64,000 bases of DNA, taken from contig JANQNF010000024.1 of NCBI GenBank assembly GCA_028279705.1, forward strand, positions 112,257 to 176,256, read 5' to 3'. The position numbers and the translations under genes were made by a program. The notes under the pieces were generated by a model that made no database searches, had not been told where the DNA came from, and saw only the letters and a program-made list of their open reading frames with translations. The stretch's first letter is position 1. Each line of letters begins with the position of its first letter. Source of the DNA: an archaeon (GTDB lineage Archaea > Aenigmatarchaeota > Aenigmatarchaeia > QMZP01 > JAFGSV01). This document shows, in pieces, positions 1-10,026 of the stretch.

Positions 1-234
1 ATAAAGTGCACAAGCTGGAAAGATACACGAATTCGGTGTTCTGAATTGCTATTCTTTCCTGTGCAGGTAATGAAATTATCTTGAAACGATACTTTTTGTT
101 AAGACGTGATACTACTTCCACAATCCATTTCTCTACAGCACCCCAGCCGGTAGGTGGTATAGAGACAACCTCATTACCGACCTGCGTTACTGTCTTCATG
201 TTAATTATTATTGCAGTTCTGAGTATTATTTATT

Positions 235-1737
235 ATGGTGACGAAAATTTCTGCAATGGCTGGCGAACATGTCATTCTCGGTACAGTAGAAAAGGACGGT
301 AAAGTTCTCTTGCTGATGGATCTTAAAGACAATCAAAACGGCGGCGCTTCGTACGTATCAGGAGATTCAAGGAGATCCGTCAACCTCATAAAGGCAGAAT
401 TCGAAGATTACGAAAAATACAAAAAGGAATGTGCGAGCAGGATCTCGCTTGTGAAGAAAAAAAGGAAGACTGGCAGACTGAAGGCTTCATACGTCTTCAG
501 CGACGGTGAAGAGATAGGGATATCAGCGAAGAAACCTGTCATAGACAATTTCCTGAAGGAATCCAGATTCAACGATTTTCTGCACAGGGTTTCCTCAGCG
601 GCCGCGTCCACCCTTAACGTTCATGGTGCAGTTCCTGAAGAGAAGATAAGGAAATTCTTCCGCAAGCCGAAGAAAAGCGTATTCAGTGATCTCCGTGGCA
701 TGAAGAGCGCACTTTATTCCCATGACGGCGAATGGAAGAAATTCCTGAAAGCTGCCGGGGTGACACTTTCCGTCATAATGCCCACCTACAACGAAGTTAA
801 CTTCGAGAGGAACGTATCACTCGTCGGAAACGTCAAGAAAGCGGGTCTTGTGAACGAGATAATAATCACTGACGGCTATTCTTCCAGGCACGAGCCTGCT
901 GAGGTACTGGAAGGCATGAAAAGCGGAGGCAGTGACCTAGGATGCACTATCATAAGGCAGAACGGCGCCGGAAAGGGTGAGGCCATAGAGTCTGCGGTGA
1001 AATATGCGCTCACACAGAAGCACGACTTCTGCATAATACTGGATTCGGATAACATGGCCGCCCTTTCGAGGGTCTATGATGATCCGCCAGTAGACATTGA
1101 CATAGAATTCTTCCTTCGCAGCTTCATCCGTTCCATAATAACTAACATCCGTGAGAGAGGACCCGACGAAACAAGGAAAACGTTCTTCAAGGCATCGTAC
1201 ATGAGGATGCCGCAACTCAAGAAGAGTTTTGAGCTGAGGTTCGGCTTGGTCACGAGGATAGTGAAGGACTTCTACTCGCGGGCACTCGGTTCAAGCCACA
1301 ACCTTTACGCACTGAGCGGTGAGGTGGCCTTCAATCCGAGGTTTCTCCTGGAAAAACTGAGCCTGAGCAAGCACGTACTCGATCTCATGGGTCTGTCAAA
1401 GTCCCAATACTGCGGTTCCAACGTTCCCGGAGGGTTCTGCCTGGAAACCATATGGAACTCGATCATAGACATAATGGGCTATGACGTCTGCTACGTCAAT
1501 ACGTACCTGCACCATCACGGGCCTGTCGTGAAATCCACGAAAACAGATATAGGCGAGCAGATAGGCGAAGTGCTCACAGGTACATTCGCTGGCATGCTCA
1601 TAGGACTGATTTACAGCGGCAAGTATGACAGGAAAACAACAGATCTGCTGAAGAAGATACCTCTCGACGTTCTGAGGCCGGACAGACTCATTCTCAAACT
1701 TCATGAAGGTAAAACAAAGCCAGAAGACATCAGATGA
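235..1737 (+). CDS. family 2-like glycosyltransferase, resembling glucosyl-3-phosphoglycerate synthase, with ~180 aa N-terminal extension
   Basis: VTLSVIMPTYNE, IIITDGYSS, GAGKGEAIESAVKYA, FCIILDSDN motifs typical of GT-A GpgS/MpgS-like enzymes. Confidence 0.7.
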   Translation: MVTKISAMAGEHVILGTVEKDGKVLLLMDLKDNQNGGASYVSGDSRRSVNLIKAEFEDYEKYKKECASRISLVKKKRKTGRLKASYVFSDGEEIGISAKKPVIDNFLKESRFNDFLHRVSSAAASTLNVHGAVPEEKIRKFFRKPKKSVFSDLRGMKSALYSHDGEWKKFLKAAGVTLSVIMPTYNEVNFERNVSLVGNVKKAGLVNEIIITDGYSSRHEPAEVLEGMKSGGSDLGCTIIRQNGAGKGEAIESAVKYALTQKHDFCIILDSDNMAALSRVYDDPPVDIDIEFFLRSFIRSIITNIRERGPDETRKTFFKASYMRMPQLKKSFELRFGLVTRIVKDFYSRALGSSHNLYALSGEVAFNPRFLLEKLSLSKHVLDLMGLSKSQYCGSNVPGGFCLETIWNSIIDIMGYDVCYVNTYLHHHGPVVKSTKTDIGEQIGEVLTGTFAGMLIGLIYSGKYDRKTTDLLKKIPLDVLRPDRLILKLHEGKTKPEDIR

Positions 1738-1773
1738 TCATCGTTTAAAAATCATCACCCGAGTAATATTCTC

Positions 1774-2454
1774 ATGAAGAAAAAGCTTACTCTTCCGCAA
1801 CCATTCCAGTCACTCATGGAGGGAATAGAACATGGTGCGCTCACAAACTTCTACGGCGCTCCCGGCACCGGCAAGACCAACCTCTGCCTGCTGACGTCGC
1901 TTGAGGTGATAAGAAGTGGCGGGAAGGTGATATTCATAGACACCGAGGGCGGCTTCTCCCAAGAGAGGTTCGCGCAGATATTCCCGAACCCCGAAGAAGC
2001 GCTGAAAAGCGTCCAGATACTTGAACCAAAGGATTTCAAGGAGCAGGGAAAGATGATAAGAAGCCTTCCGGGCATGCCGGCTGACATGATAATAGTGGAT
2101 TCCGCGGCAGCCCTTTACAGGCTAGAGTACTCGGATCCTGAGAAGGAAGCGCTTGAAGCCAACAGGGAACTTTCCAAGCAGATGTCTGTTTTGTCCAACA
2201 TCGCGAGGGAAAGATGCATACCCGTCGTGGTCACCTCGCATACTTACAAGAACTGGGACACCGAGAACAACGAGATAGTAGGAGGCGACGCCATAAAATA
2301 CTGGTCAAAGGCTGTCGTGTTCCTCGAAAGGACCGGAAAGATGTCCGAGAGGAATGCATCAATAATAAAGCACCGCTGGCTTCCCGAGGGCAAGACTGTC
2401 AAATTCGAGATCGTCCATGAAGGAATAAAGCCGTCTGGTAGGAAAATATTCTGA
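1774..2454 (+). CDS. radB: DNA repair and recombination protein RadB
   Basis: RecA-fold Walker A GAPGTGKTNLCL, Walker B-like MIIVDSAAALYRLE, short archaeal RadB length (226 aa). Confidence 0.85.
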   Translation: MKKKLTLPQPFQSLMEGIEHGALTNFYGAPGTGKTNLCLLTSLEVIRSGGKVIFIDTEGGFSQERFAQIFPNPEEALKSVQILEPKDFKEQGKMIRSLPGMPADMIIVDSAAALYRLEYSDPEKEALEANRELSKQMSVLSNIARERCIPVVVTSHTYKNWDTENNEIVGGDAIKYWSKAVVFLERTGKMSERNASIIKHRWLPEGKTVKFEIVHEGIKPSGRKIF

Positions 2455-2455
2455 A

Positions 2456-4540
2456 CTACTTCTTACCTTTCTTGACTTCGCTTGCCTTCTTGATCTCTTT
2501 TTTGTCGCTGTAGTCGAAGCCGTGCTCTATGCAGAGCTTCCATGGGCGCCTTCCCTTGGACTTGATCTCTACAAGGTTCATGCCACACTTGCATGTCTTT
2601 GAGCTTACAGAAAGCGTTCCCTTCTGCGGAAGCGGGAAGGAGTTTGTGCAGTCTGGGTAGTTGTTGCAGCCTGCAAAGCGCTTCCCTGTCTTTTGCGACC
2701 TTATGACCATGATGTTTCCTTTCTTGCATTTCGTACATCGCCCAACGTTGTTCTCTTCCTCTTCGTACTTGCGGACAGCGTCCTTTATTTCACCGCCTAT
2801 GTTGGCTTCCTCTGTCTTGAACTTGTCCAGGATCTTCCCGAGTTCCTTTTCAGCATCCTTTATTATGTCTTCGCGCTTCTTCTGTCCTTCCCTGATCTTT
2901 TCCATGTCCTCCTCAAATCTTCTGGTAAGGTCGACAGAAACTATGTCAGGACAGTGCTTTCGGAGAGCATTTACGACAGCCTTTCCAAGTTCCGTGACTA
3001 TTATGGACTTTTCCTTGATGTAGCCGCGGTCGTAGAGAGTCTCTAGTATGTTTGCCCTCGTTGCCTTCGTTCCGAGTCCAAGGTCTTCCATTTCCTTGAG
3101 AATCGACGCCTGCGTGTACCTCTTCGGCGGCTGGGTCTCCTTCTCGTGCATCTTGAGCTTTTCGACCTTTACGTCGTCACCCTCTTTCATCGAAGGAAGC
3201 TCGACTTCCTTTATGCGAGTGTAAGGCTCATAGAATTTCATCCAACCGGGCTCTATCGTTGTGACACCGTTTGCTGCGAATTCCTCGCTTTCAACGCTTA
3301 CTATCGCTTTCACGGACTCCCTCACAGAAGGATCGGCAAACGCTGCCATGAACCTCTTGACTATGAGGTCGTATAGCTTCTTCTGGTAAGCATTCAGTTC
3401 CTTTGGTTTGTTTCCCGTCGGGAATATGGCAGGGTGTGCTGGGTCTTCCTTCTTGCCCTGCCTTGGGAAAAGCTTGCTCTTAGAAAGCAGCTTCCCGCAC
3501 AGTTCTTCGTACCACTTCTGGCCGGAAAGCTTCTCGATAATCTTTTTGTATCCTATTGTCGGCGGCAGTTTCTGGCTGCTGGTCCTCGGATAGCTTATGA
3601 GCGCCTGCTCGTAAAGTGTCTGCGCTATGTCAAGCGTGGTCTTTGGCGAGAACCCAAAAAGCGCGTAGCATTCCCTCTGCATGGTCGTGAGGTCGAAAGG
3701 CACAGGCGGGTAGTATTGCTGCTGTTCCTTCTTTATCGAAGTGATCTTCCCGTCCTTTCCTTTGCATACTTCCATTACCTTTTCGGCATCGCCCTTTTCC
3801 CAGAACTTGCCGTTGATGTGGAATGCGATCACGTCACCTGCCTTTACACTACCGTTTAGCTCTATCTCCCAGTAGGGCACGGGCTTGAACTTTTCTATCT
3901 CCCCGTCCCTCTTGACGAGGATTTCCAGTGTCGGTCCCTGCACCCTTCCGGTGGAAAGCGTCCTGTAGGCGCCTGCCTTCTCAAGTGATATCGTGAGTGC
4001 TCTAGACATGTTGACGCCGAAGTACCAGTCAAGCTGGTGCCTCGTCAGCCCGGCTTCTATCTGGGGGAAATCCAGATGTTCGGACATATCGTCGAAAGCC
4101 TTTATGAGGTCCGGCGTGGTGAGCGTTGAGAACTTCATCCTCTTGCCATCTTCGACGTCGCAGATGAATTTCAGTACGTTCCATGCGATCACTGAACCTT
4201 CAACATCGTAGTCGCATGCTGATATGTACTCGTCAGCGCCTTCTGCCACCTTCTTCATGCTGTCGAAGTACTTCTTTGCCCACTCGTTTCCTTTCCTTGT
4301 ATACGTCGGCTTCCATTCAACTGAGAACGCCGGGTACTGCCATTTCAGCCCGCCGTTTTTTTCGTCGAGTACGAATAAGTGACCCACTGCGGGCACGACC
4401 ATCATGTCCCTTCCATTCCTCGTTATGCTGTAATAAGAGACCCCTCTCCCGCCGAGTTTTTCAACTTCACCGTCTGCAAGAGCGCTGGCTATCCTCTTTG
4501 CGGCGGATGGTTTTTCGGTGACGACCAGCGTATAAGTCAT
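2456..4540 (-). CDS. topA: DNA topoisomerase I (type IA) with C-terminal zinc ribbons; ATG at 4540 (MTYTLVVTEKPSAAKRIA)
   Basis: TOPRIM N-terminus, ISYPRTSSQKLP active-site region, CxxC zinc motifs at C-terminus. Confidence 0.92.
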   Translation of the reverse strand: MTYTLVVTEKPSAAKRIASALADGEVEKLGGRGVSYYSITRNGRDMMVVPAVGHLFVLDEKNGGLKWQYPAFSVEWKPTYTRKGNEWAKKYFDSMKKVAEGADEYISACDYDVEGSVIAWNVLKFICDVEDGKRMKFSTLTTPDLIKAFDDMSEHLDFPQIEAGLTRHQLDWYFGVNMSRALTISLEKAGAYRTLSTGRVQGPTLEILVKRDGEIEKFKPVPYWEIELNGSVKAGDVIAFHINGKFWEKGDAEKVMEVCKGKDGKITSIKKEQQQYYPPVPFDLTTMQRECYALFGFSPKTTLDIAQTLYEQALISYPRTSSQKLPPTIGYKKIIEKLSGQKWYEELCGKLLSKSKLFPRQGKKEDPAHPAIFPTGNKPKELNAYQKKLYDLIVKRFMAAFADPSVRESVKAIVSVESEEFAANGVTTIEPGWMKFYEPYTRIKEVELPSMKEGDDVKVEKLKMHEKETQPPKRYTQASILKEMEDLGLGTKATRANILETLYDRGYIKEKSIIVTELGKAVVNALRKHCPDIVSVDLTRRFEEDMEKIREGQKKREDIIKDAEKELGKILDKFKTEEANIGGEIKDAVRKYEEEENNVGRCTKCKKGNIMVIRSQKTGKRFAGCNNYPDCTNSFPLPQKGTLSVSSKTCKCGMNLVEIKSKGRRPWKLCIEHGFDYSDKKEIKKASEVKKGKK

Positions 4541-4634
4541 AGTAGAATCTAAAAACATCGCAAGTATTTAAAAGCTTTCGGCGGCAACTTTTGAACGGTT
4601 AATTTATTACATATATAATTGATTATAATACAGT

Positions 4635-4719
4635 GCCGAGGTGGCAGAATCCGGTTCAATGCACCCGCCTCGAAAGCGGGCGTCCTCTGGGCGTGCAGGT
4701 TCAAATCCTGCCCTCGGCG
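4635..4719 (+). tRNA. tRNA-Ser(CGA)
   Basis: Acceptor GCCGAGG/CCTCGGC, anticodon stem-loop CCCGC-CTCGAAA-GCGGG, long variable arm, T-loop TTCAAAT. Confidence 0.93.
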
Positions 4720-4780
4720 CTTCCCTTTTTTCATTTCAAAAAGGCCGCGGCCCGCTGTCAAAGATAGGAAAAAGAAAAGA

Positions 4781-5035
4781 TTAAAAAACTCCACTTTCAT
4801 CTGCTATTGGTTCTCCAGAAGGAAAAACGCTCCAATCCTTACAATAATTGCCAATTTCCTTTCCGTCTAATGTACTAGGCAGTTTTTCATCTTCATGTAG
4901 GCCGAAATTTGTAGCATACGGGCAGATTCCTTTGTACACCCGTCCGTCAGAAGCGTATCTGCAATTAAAACAAATTCTATCCACAATCCCCTCTTTTTTC
5001 CCTATGAAATCGTTTCCTCTTAAAGTATCTGCCAT
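4781..5035 (-). CDS. small Cys-containing protein of unknown function (CxxC...C...C)
   Basis: ORF with GGTGG ribosome-binding-like sequence; ICFNCRYAS...GICPYAT...NYCKDW pattern suggests metal binding. Confidence 0.55.
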   Translation of the reverse strand: MADTLRGNDFIGKKEGIVDRICFNCRYASDGRVYKGICPYATNFGLHEDEKLPSTLDGKEIGNYCKDWSVFPSGEPIADESGVF

Positions 5036-5050
5036 AAATACCACCTTATA

Positions 5051-5070
5051 ATACTACTCTATAGTAGTAT
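5051..5070. promoter_or_regulatory. inverted repeat ATACTAC-N6-GTAGTAT upstream of small Cys protein gene
   Basis: Perfect 7-bp arms, about 7-16 bp upstream of the possible starts on the - strand. Confidence 0.4.
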
Positions 5071-5225
5071 ATATATAATATTGATTTATAAAGATATCTG
5101 ATTTCCTCATGGTATCGATTTTGACATAAAAAATGCCATTTTTTAATAAAAATATGGGGCCGTGGCCCTTTGTCAAAAGAAAGAAATAAAGGAAGAAAGG
5201 GCTTAAAGCCCCACTTCTATGATAT

Positions 5226-6497
5226 TTACTTTGCCTTTACGATGTCAGTGCAGATACCTGCAGCAACAGTCTTGCCCATGTCTCTGATGGCGAACTTGGC
5301 AAGTTCGGGGAAGTCTGCCTGCTTTTCCAAAGCGACAGGCTGCAGTGGCTGGACCTTGACGATTGCTGCGTCACCGGTCTTCAGCGTGTCCGGATTCTCT
5401 GCTACAGTTGCACCAGTCTTTGGATCCATCTTCTTGACGATCTCAGTTATCCTTCCTGCGATGTGCGCAGTGTGGATGTGGAAGACAGGCGTGTATCCCT
5501 TGGTTATCACAGTCGGATGCTGGAGCACGATTATCTGTGCCGTGAACTCCTTTGCGACTGTCGGCGGCTTGTCCGGGTGTCCAAGAACGTCACCCTTCTT
5601 GATGTCCTTCTTGGATGCGCCCTTCATGTTGAATCCGATGTTGTCGCCGGGCTCTGCCTTCTCAAGAGGCTTGTGGTGCATCTCCATGGACTTTACTTCG
5701 GCTACCGTGCCTGACGGCTCGATGACGACCTTGTCGCCTGCCTTAAGCACGCCAGTCTCTACCCTGCCTACTGGAACAAGACCTACGCCAGTGATGGAGT
5801 ATACGTCTTGTACCGGAAGCCTCATGGGCTTGCTGATCGGCTTTTCACCGACCTTGATGTGGTTGTCCATGGTTGCAAGAAGCGTCTCGCCCTTGTACCA
5901 AGGCGTGTTCGTTGACTTCTTGACTACGTTGTCGCCAACGTATGCGGATACAGGAACGAACGGAATTTCGTCCGGCTTGTAACCGATTGATGTCAGAAGC
6001 TGTGTCACCTGGGTCTTGACGTCATTGAACTTGCCTTCATCATAGCTGACTTCGTCCATCTTGTTCACAGCCACGATCAGCTGGTTTATGCCAAGAACCT
6101 TGGACAGGTAAAGATGCTCTTTTGTCTGTTCCTGTACACCGTCTTTGCATGAAACAACAAGGATCGCTGCGTCTGCCTGGCTTGCACCGGTGATCATGTT
6201 CTTAACAAAATCCCTGTGGCCTGGGCAGTCGATTGCCGTGAAGTAAAACTTGTCCGTTATGATAGGCTTGTACATGAGGTCTATTGTTACGCCTCTTTCT
6301 CTTTCCTCCTTGAGATTGTCCATTACGAAAGCAAACTCGAACGTTTCCTTCTTCAGTTCCTTTGCAAGGTCTTTGAGTTTCCTCAGCTCCTGCTCTGGAA
6401 GTGAACCGGAATCGAATAGAAGTCTGCCTAACAATGTTGACTTACCGTGGTCTACGTGACCTTCGGTTATTATGTTCAAATGTGGCTTTTCTGCCAT
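5226..6497 (-). CDS. tuf: translation elongation factor 1-alpha (aEF1A)
   Basis: [52 protein letters not shown] upstream of ATG at 6497. Confidence 0.97.
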   Translation of the reverse strand: MAEKPHLNIITEGHVDHGKSTLLGRLLFDSGSLPEQELRKLKDLAKELKKETFEFAFVMDNLKEERERGVTIDLMYKPIITDKFYFTAIDCPGHRDFVKNMITGASQADAAILVVSCKDGVQEQTKEHLYLSKVLGINQLIVAVNKMDEVSYDEGKFNDVKTQVTQLLTSIGYKPDEIPFVPVSAYVGDNVVKKSTNTPWYKGETLLATMDNHIKVGEKPISKPMRLPVQDVYSITGVGLVPVGRVETGVLKAGDKVVIEPSGTVAEVKSMEMHHKPLEKAEPGDNIGFNMKGASKKDIKKGDVLGHPDKPPTVAKEFTAQIIVLQHPTVITKGYTPVFHIHTAHIAGRITEIVKKMDPKTGATVAENPDTLKTGDAAIVKVQPLQPVALEKQADFPELAKFAIRDMGKTVAAGICTDIVKAK

Positions 6498-6592
6498 TTT
6501 ATCTCCTCCTATTTGTTCCTTATGATTACCGCTTTGCACGGTTAAGGACCTTATATTATAAAACATTTATATATTTATAAGTTTTGCTAGGT

Positions 6593-6748
6593 ATGATGAC
6601 AATAAAACAGGCATCAAGCAACACTTTGGAAAATCACTTTGTTGACAATTTTTTGGCAAGTGTGCCAGAAAAAACAATAAAAGAGAGCGAAAGTATTAAA
6701 AGATATTTAATCTATAAAGTACAAGAATCCATAGTCGTAATGGATTAA
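6593..6748 (+). CDS. possible 51-aa small protein upstream of rpS17 (MMTIKQASSNTLENHFVDNFLASVPEKTIKESESIKRYLIYKVQESIVVMD)
   Basis: Complete short ORF in the leader region of the ribosomal cluster; no homology recognised. Confidence 0.3.
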   Translation: MMTIKQASSNTLENHFVDNFLASVPEKTIKESESIKRYLIYKVQESIVVMD

Positions 6749-6765
6749 CAGTTAAGAGGAAGCGC

Positions 6766-7098
6766 ATGAAAAAGGACATCGGAATCGGAATAAAGGGGCC
6801 TGAGAAGTCCTGCGAGGATGCGAACTGCCCGTGGCATGGAAGCATCGGCGTCAGGGGAAGGCTTTTTGACGGCAAGGTGGTTTCCACCAAGTCCAGCCTT
6901 ACGGTTATCATCGAAAAGGGCTACTCTCACATGGTTCCAAAGTATCAGGGTTATGAAAGAAGGAAGTCCAAGATAGCAGCTCACAATCCCCCGTGCATAA
7001 ACGCAAAGGAAGGGGATAAAGTCGTCATTGCAGAGTGCAGGCCACTCTCAAAGACAAAGAATTTCGTTGTTGTTTCTAAAGAAGCGGTGAAATCATGA
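6766..7098 (+). CDS. rps17: 30S ribosomal protein S17 (uS17)
   Basis: CPWHGSIGVRGRLFDGKVVS...YERRKSKIAAHNPPCI; start of conserved cluster. Confidence 0.95.
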   Translation: MKKDIGIGIKGPEKSCEDANCPWHGSIGVRGRLFDGKVVSTKSSLTVIIEKGYSHMVPKYQGYERRKSKIAAHNPPCINAKEGDKVVIAECRPLSKTKNFVVVSKEAVKS

Positions 7099-7493
7099 AA
7101 GCCATATCTTCAAGCAATGCAAAGTCTATCCAGCCTGGAAGTGTTCTAAAGTGTGCTGACAACAGCGGGGCAAACCTTTTTGAGGTAATAGCTGTCATGG
7201 GTTTTAAGGGCATAAGGAGAGCCAAGCCCACTGCAGGGATAGCAGACGTTGTCATGTGCAGGGTGAAAAGCGGCAACGAGAAGGTGAGGCATCAGGTTTT
7301 CAGGGTCGTCATCGTCAGGCAGAGAAACGAGTACAGGAGGGCAAGCGGCATGAGGGTTGCATTCGAGGACAACGCCGGAGCCGTCATCAACGAAAAGTTT
7401 GACCCGACAGCGACATTGATAAAGGGTCCCATTGCGAGGGAGGTCGTAGAGCGCTTCAAAACAGTAGGAAAGATCGCAAGCATAGTAGTGTAG
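7095..7493 (+). CDS. rpl14: 50S ribosomal protein L14 (uL14)
   Basis: CADNSGANLFEVIAVMGFKG...FEDNAGAVINEKFDPTATLIKGPIAREV. Confidence 0.96.
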   Translation: MKAISSSNAKSIQPGSVLKCADNSGANLFEVIAVMGFKGIRRAKPTAGIADVVMCRVKSGNEKVRHQVFRVVIVRQRNEYRRASGMRVAFEDNAGAVINEKFDPTATLIKGPIAREVVERFKTVGKIASIVV

Positions 7494-7499
7494 GTGTTT

Positions 7500-7928
7500 A
7501 TGATGAAGAGCGAATGGTCAAACAAGTGGAAAGCCAGTGCGCAGCCAAGAAAGCAGAAGAAATACGTTCACAACGCGCCTCTCCACGTGAAAAGGAAGTT
7601 CCTTTCCGTGAACCTTTCAAAGCCTCTCAGGGAGAGGTTTGGCAAGAGGTCAATGGTCGTTAGGAAAGGCGACGACGTTATTGTACTGAGAGGCAGCCTC
7701 AGGGGAAAGACGGGAACCGTAGAGAAGGTGAGCATAGCAAGCGGCAAAGTTTATATTGAAGGCGTCAAGATGAAGAAGGTCGACGGTTCGGAGATATCAA
7801 AACCGTTTACCGCGTCCAATCTGCAGCTGACAAAGCTTTCACTTGAAGACAAGAGAAGGCAAAACATCGTCGAGAGAGCAGGCGACAGCTCAGGAAAAAC
7901 AGTTAAAAAGGAGAAGAAAGGTGATTAA
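7500..7928 (+). CDS. rpl24: 50S ribosomal protein L24 (uL24)
   Basis: KOW motif VLRGSLRGKTGTVEKVSIASGKVYIEGV; conserved order. Start could be 7494, 7500 or 7503. Confidence 0.93.
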   Translation: MMKSEWSNKWKASAQPRKQKKYVHNAPLHVKRKFLSVNLSKPLRERFGKRSMVVRKGDDVIVLRGSLRGKTGTVEKVSIASGKVYIEGVKMKKVDGSEISKPFTASNLQLTKLSLEDKRRQNIVERAGDSSGKTVKKEKKGD

Positions 7929-7930
7929 TT

Positions 7931-8608
7931 ATGCATTTGAAGAGATATTCAATGCCCGGCTTCTGGCCGCTTGGCAGGAAGAACAACAAGTTCGTGATAA
8001 CACCGTCACCGGGACCGCACCCAAAACAGTTCAGCATCGCCCTTAGGGTGCTTGTAAGGGACGTTTTGGGTTATGCAGAGAACGCAAAGGAAGCGGGAAA
8101 GATAATCAAGGCAGGTGACGTTCTTATAGACAAGAAGGCAGTCAAGAATGACAACCATCCCGTCGGACTCATGGACGTTGTCGAATTCCCTGCGATAAAA
8201 AAGCAGTTCAGGGTAATTGCATCGGGAAAGGGTGTTGAAATAGCCGAGATACCTGCAGCGCAGGCAAGCAGGAAGACATGTTCGATTAGGAACAAGAAAG
8301 TCGCAAAGGGCGGCAAGTTCCAGCTTTCACTTCATGACGGCAGGAACATAATAGTCAAGGAAAACAAGTACAAGCCGGGCGACTCCGTTGTCATAGAACT
8401 TCCCGGACAGAAGATACTTGAGCACTTCGAGATGAAGACAGGTGCAACTGCAACCATAATGGCAGGAAAGAACTCCGGCGTCAGCGGAAAGATAAAGTCT
8501 GCCGAGGAGAGGAAGACCATGATGGAGAAGGGAAGGGTCGTCCTTGAGACAAAGGAAGGAGAGATAGAGACACTCAGGGAGTACATACTTGTCGGTGAAG
8601 CCAAATGA
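7931..8608 (+). CDS. rps4e: 30S ribosomal protein S4e
   Basis: HLKRYSMPGFWPLGRKNNKFVITPSPGPHPK, typical S4e N-terminus. Confidence 0.95.
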   Translation: MHLKRYSMPGFWPLGRKNNKFVITPSPGPHPKQFSIALRVLVRDVLGYAENAKEAGKIIKAGDVLIDKKAVKNDNHPVGLMDVVEFPAIKKQFRVIASGKGVEIAEIPAAQASRKTCSIRNKKVAKGGKFQLSLHDGRNIIVKENKYKPGDSVVIELPGQKILEHFEMKTGATATIMAGKNSGVSGKIKSAEERKTMMEKGRVVLETKEGEIETLREYILVGEAK

Positions 8609-9108
8609 GCAGCATGAAAGAGATCCGGATAGAGAAGGTGACATTCAACATGAGCACAGGCGCTCCCGGTCCGGAACTCGAGAAGGCAAAAAAGCTTCTG
8701 AAGATGATTACAGGAAAGAAAATAGTCACTACGACGACTCATAAGAGGAGCACGTTCGGTGTCGCCAAGGGAAGGGACATTGGCGCAATGACAACCCTAA
8801 GAGGCGAAGAGGCAAAGAATGTCCTTACAAAGCTTTTCCAGTCGCTTGAAAACAAGATAAAGGCAACGCAGTTTGATGCTAATGGCAACTTCTCGCTTGG
8901 CATAGAGGAATACATAAACATACCTGGCATAAACTACGATCCGGACATAGGCATCATGGGCTTTGACGTTTCCGTCAGCCTTGAGAGGCCCGGTTACAGG
9001 GTCAAGAAGAGGAGTTATGCAAGGTCCAAGGTAGGAAATGCCCACAGGATAACTACCGAGGAAGCCATGGAATGGGTAAAAAAGGAGTTCAAGGTGGATA
9101 TAGTATAA
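8605..9108 (+). CDS. rpl5: 50S ribosomal protein L5 (uL5)
   Basis: Position after S4e; MGFDVSVSLERPGYRVKKRSYARSKVG; ATGA overlap. Confidence 0.95.
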   Translation: MSSMKEIRIEKVTFNMSTGAPGPELEKAKKLLKMITGKKIVTTTTHKRSTFGVAKGRDIGAMTTLRGEEAKNVLTKLFQSLENKIKATQFDANGNFSLGIEEYINIPGINYDPDIGIMGFDVSVSLERPGYRVKKRSYARSKVGNAHRITTEEAMEWVKKEFKVDIV

Positions 9109-9128
9109 TATTTAAATAAGAGGTAGCA

Positions 9129-9359
9129 GTGAATAATATGACTTTCAAGAACGCCAAAAAACAGATAGCAGACAAGCCCGTAAAGCTAGCCAAGTTCCTA
9201 AAGCACTGCAAGCCCACTGAAAGGAAGTTTGGCAGGAACGCAACTCAGTGCAGGAGCTGCGGAAAGACAGAGGGCGTCATCAACAAGTACGGGCTTCAGT
9301 ACTGCAGGCAGTGCTTTCGGGAGGAAGCCAAGAAGCTGGGATTCAAGAAATATGACTGA
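9129..9359 (+). CDS. rps14: 30S ribosomal protein S14 (uS14, zinc-binding form); start may be 9138
   Basis: [25 protein letters not shown] zinc motif. Confidence 0.93.
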   Translation: MNNMTFKNAKKQIADKPVKLAKFLKHCKPTERKFGRNATQCRSCGKTEGVINKYGLQYCRQCFREEAKKLGFKKYD

Positions 9360-9751
9360 TGATTATGAGACATGATGTAATTGCGGATACGTTTTCCATA
9401 ATAAAGAATGCAGAGACCATCGGTAAGACCGAGTGCATTACGCCAGCGTCCAACCTGATAAAGAACATGCTTCTTATAATGCAGAAGGAGAAGTACATAG
9501 GAGAGTTTGAGCAAGTAGATGACGGCAAAAGCGGACAGTTCAAGATAAAGCTTCTTGGGAAGATAAACAAGTGCGGCGCAATAAAGCCGAGATTCTCTGT
9601 CAGCAAGACGGGCTTCATCACATGGGAGAAGAGGTTCCTTCCTGCAGCAGAGCTTGGAATACTTCTTGTCAGCACGCCGCAGGGCGTGATGTCACACAAG
9701 GGTGCCAAGGAAAAGAACGTGGGCGGAAAGCTCCTAGGTTATGTTTACTGA
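9359..9751 (+). CDS. rps8: 30S ribosomal protein S8 (uS8)
   Basis: RHDVIADTFSIIKNAE...LGILLVSTPQGVMSHKGAKEKNVGGKLLGYVY. Confidence 0.95.
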   Translation: MIMRHDVIADTFSIIKNAETIGKTECITPASNLIKNMLLIMQKEKYIGEFEQVDDGKSGQFKIKLLGKINKCGAIKPRFSVSKTGFITWEKRFLPAAELGILLVSTPQGVMSHKGAKEKNVGGKLLGYVY

Positions 9752-9761
9752 AGTGATTCAT

Positions 9762-10025
9762 ATGGGCACGGAAAAGATGATAAAGGACGCTGTCAAGAAC
9801 GGCAAGATCCTAATGGGCAGGAATTCGGTAGCTAGGGCACTGAAGGCAGGCTCGCTTGAGGCAGTCGTCTGTCCCACAAACTGCCCCGCAGACCTTACAA
9901 AGGAACTTGATTACTACAGCAAGGTTTCAAAGGTTCCAATCGAGAAGTTTGAGGGAAACTCTGCAGCACTTGGGCAGCTTTGCGGAAAGCCCTTTAAAAT
10001 AGTTACACTAGGTATAGAGAAGTAA
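9762..10025 (+). CDS. rpl30e: 50S ribosomal protein L30e
   Basis: KNGKILMGRNSVARALKAGSLEAVVCPTNCP...VPIEKFEGNSAALGQLCGKPF; followed by NusA. Confidence 0.9.
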   Translation: MGTEKMIKDAVKNGKILMGRNSVARALKAGSLEAVVCPTNCPADLTKELDYYSKVSKVPIEKFEGNSAALGQLCGKPFKIVTLGIEK

Positions 10026-10026
10026 T

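Noticed and set aside
81-302. 73-aa ORF before the glycosyltransferase
   Set aside because: Overlaps the start of the GT gene, low-complexity composition, no homology; probably spurious.
2463-4521. Antisense and alternative-frame ORFs over topA
   Set aside because: Fully covered by a convincing topoisomerase IA frame; the opposite-strand ORFs are composition artefacts.
4549-4870. ORFs 4549..4800 (-) and 4619..4870 (+)
   Set aside because: Both read through tRNA-Ser(CGA); the RRGQDLNLHAQRTPAFEAGAL-type peptide is a tRNA translation artefact.
7292-8742. Antisense ORFs across the L14-L24-S4e-L5 block
   Set aside because: Every base is already explained by conserved ribosomal protein genes on the + strand.
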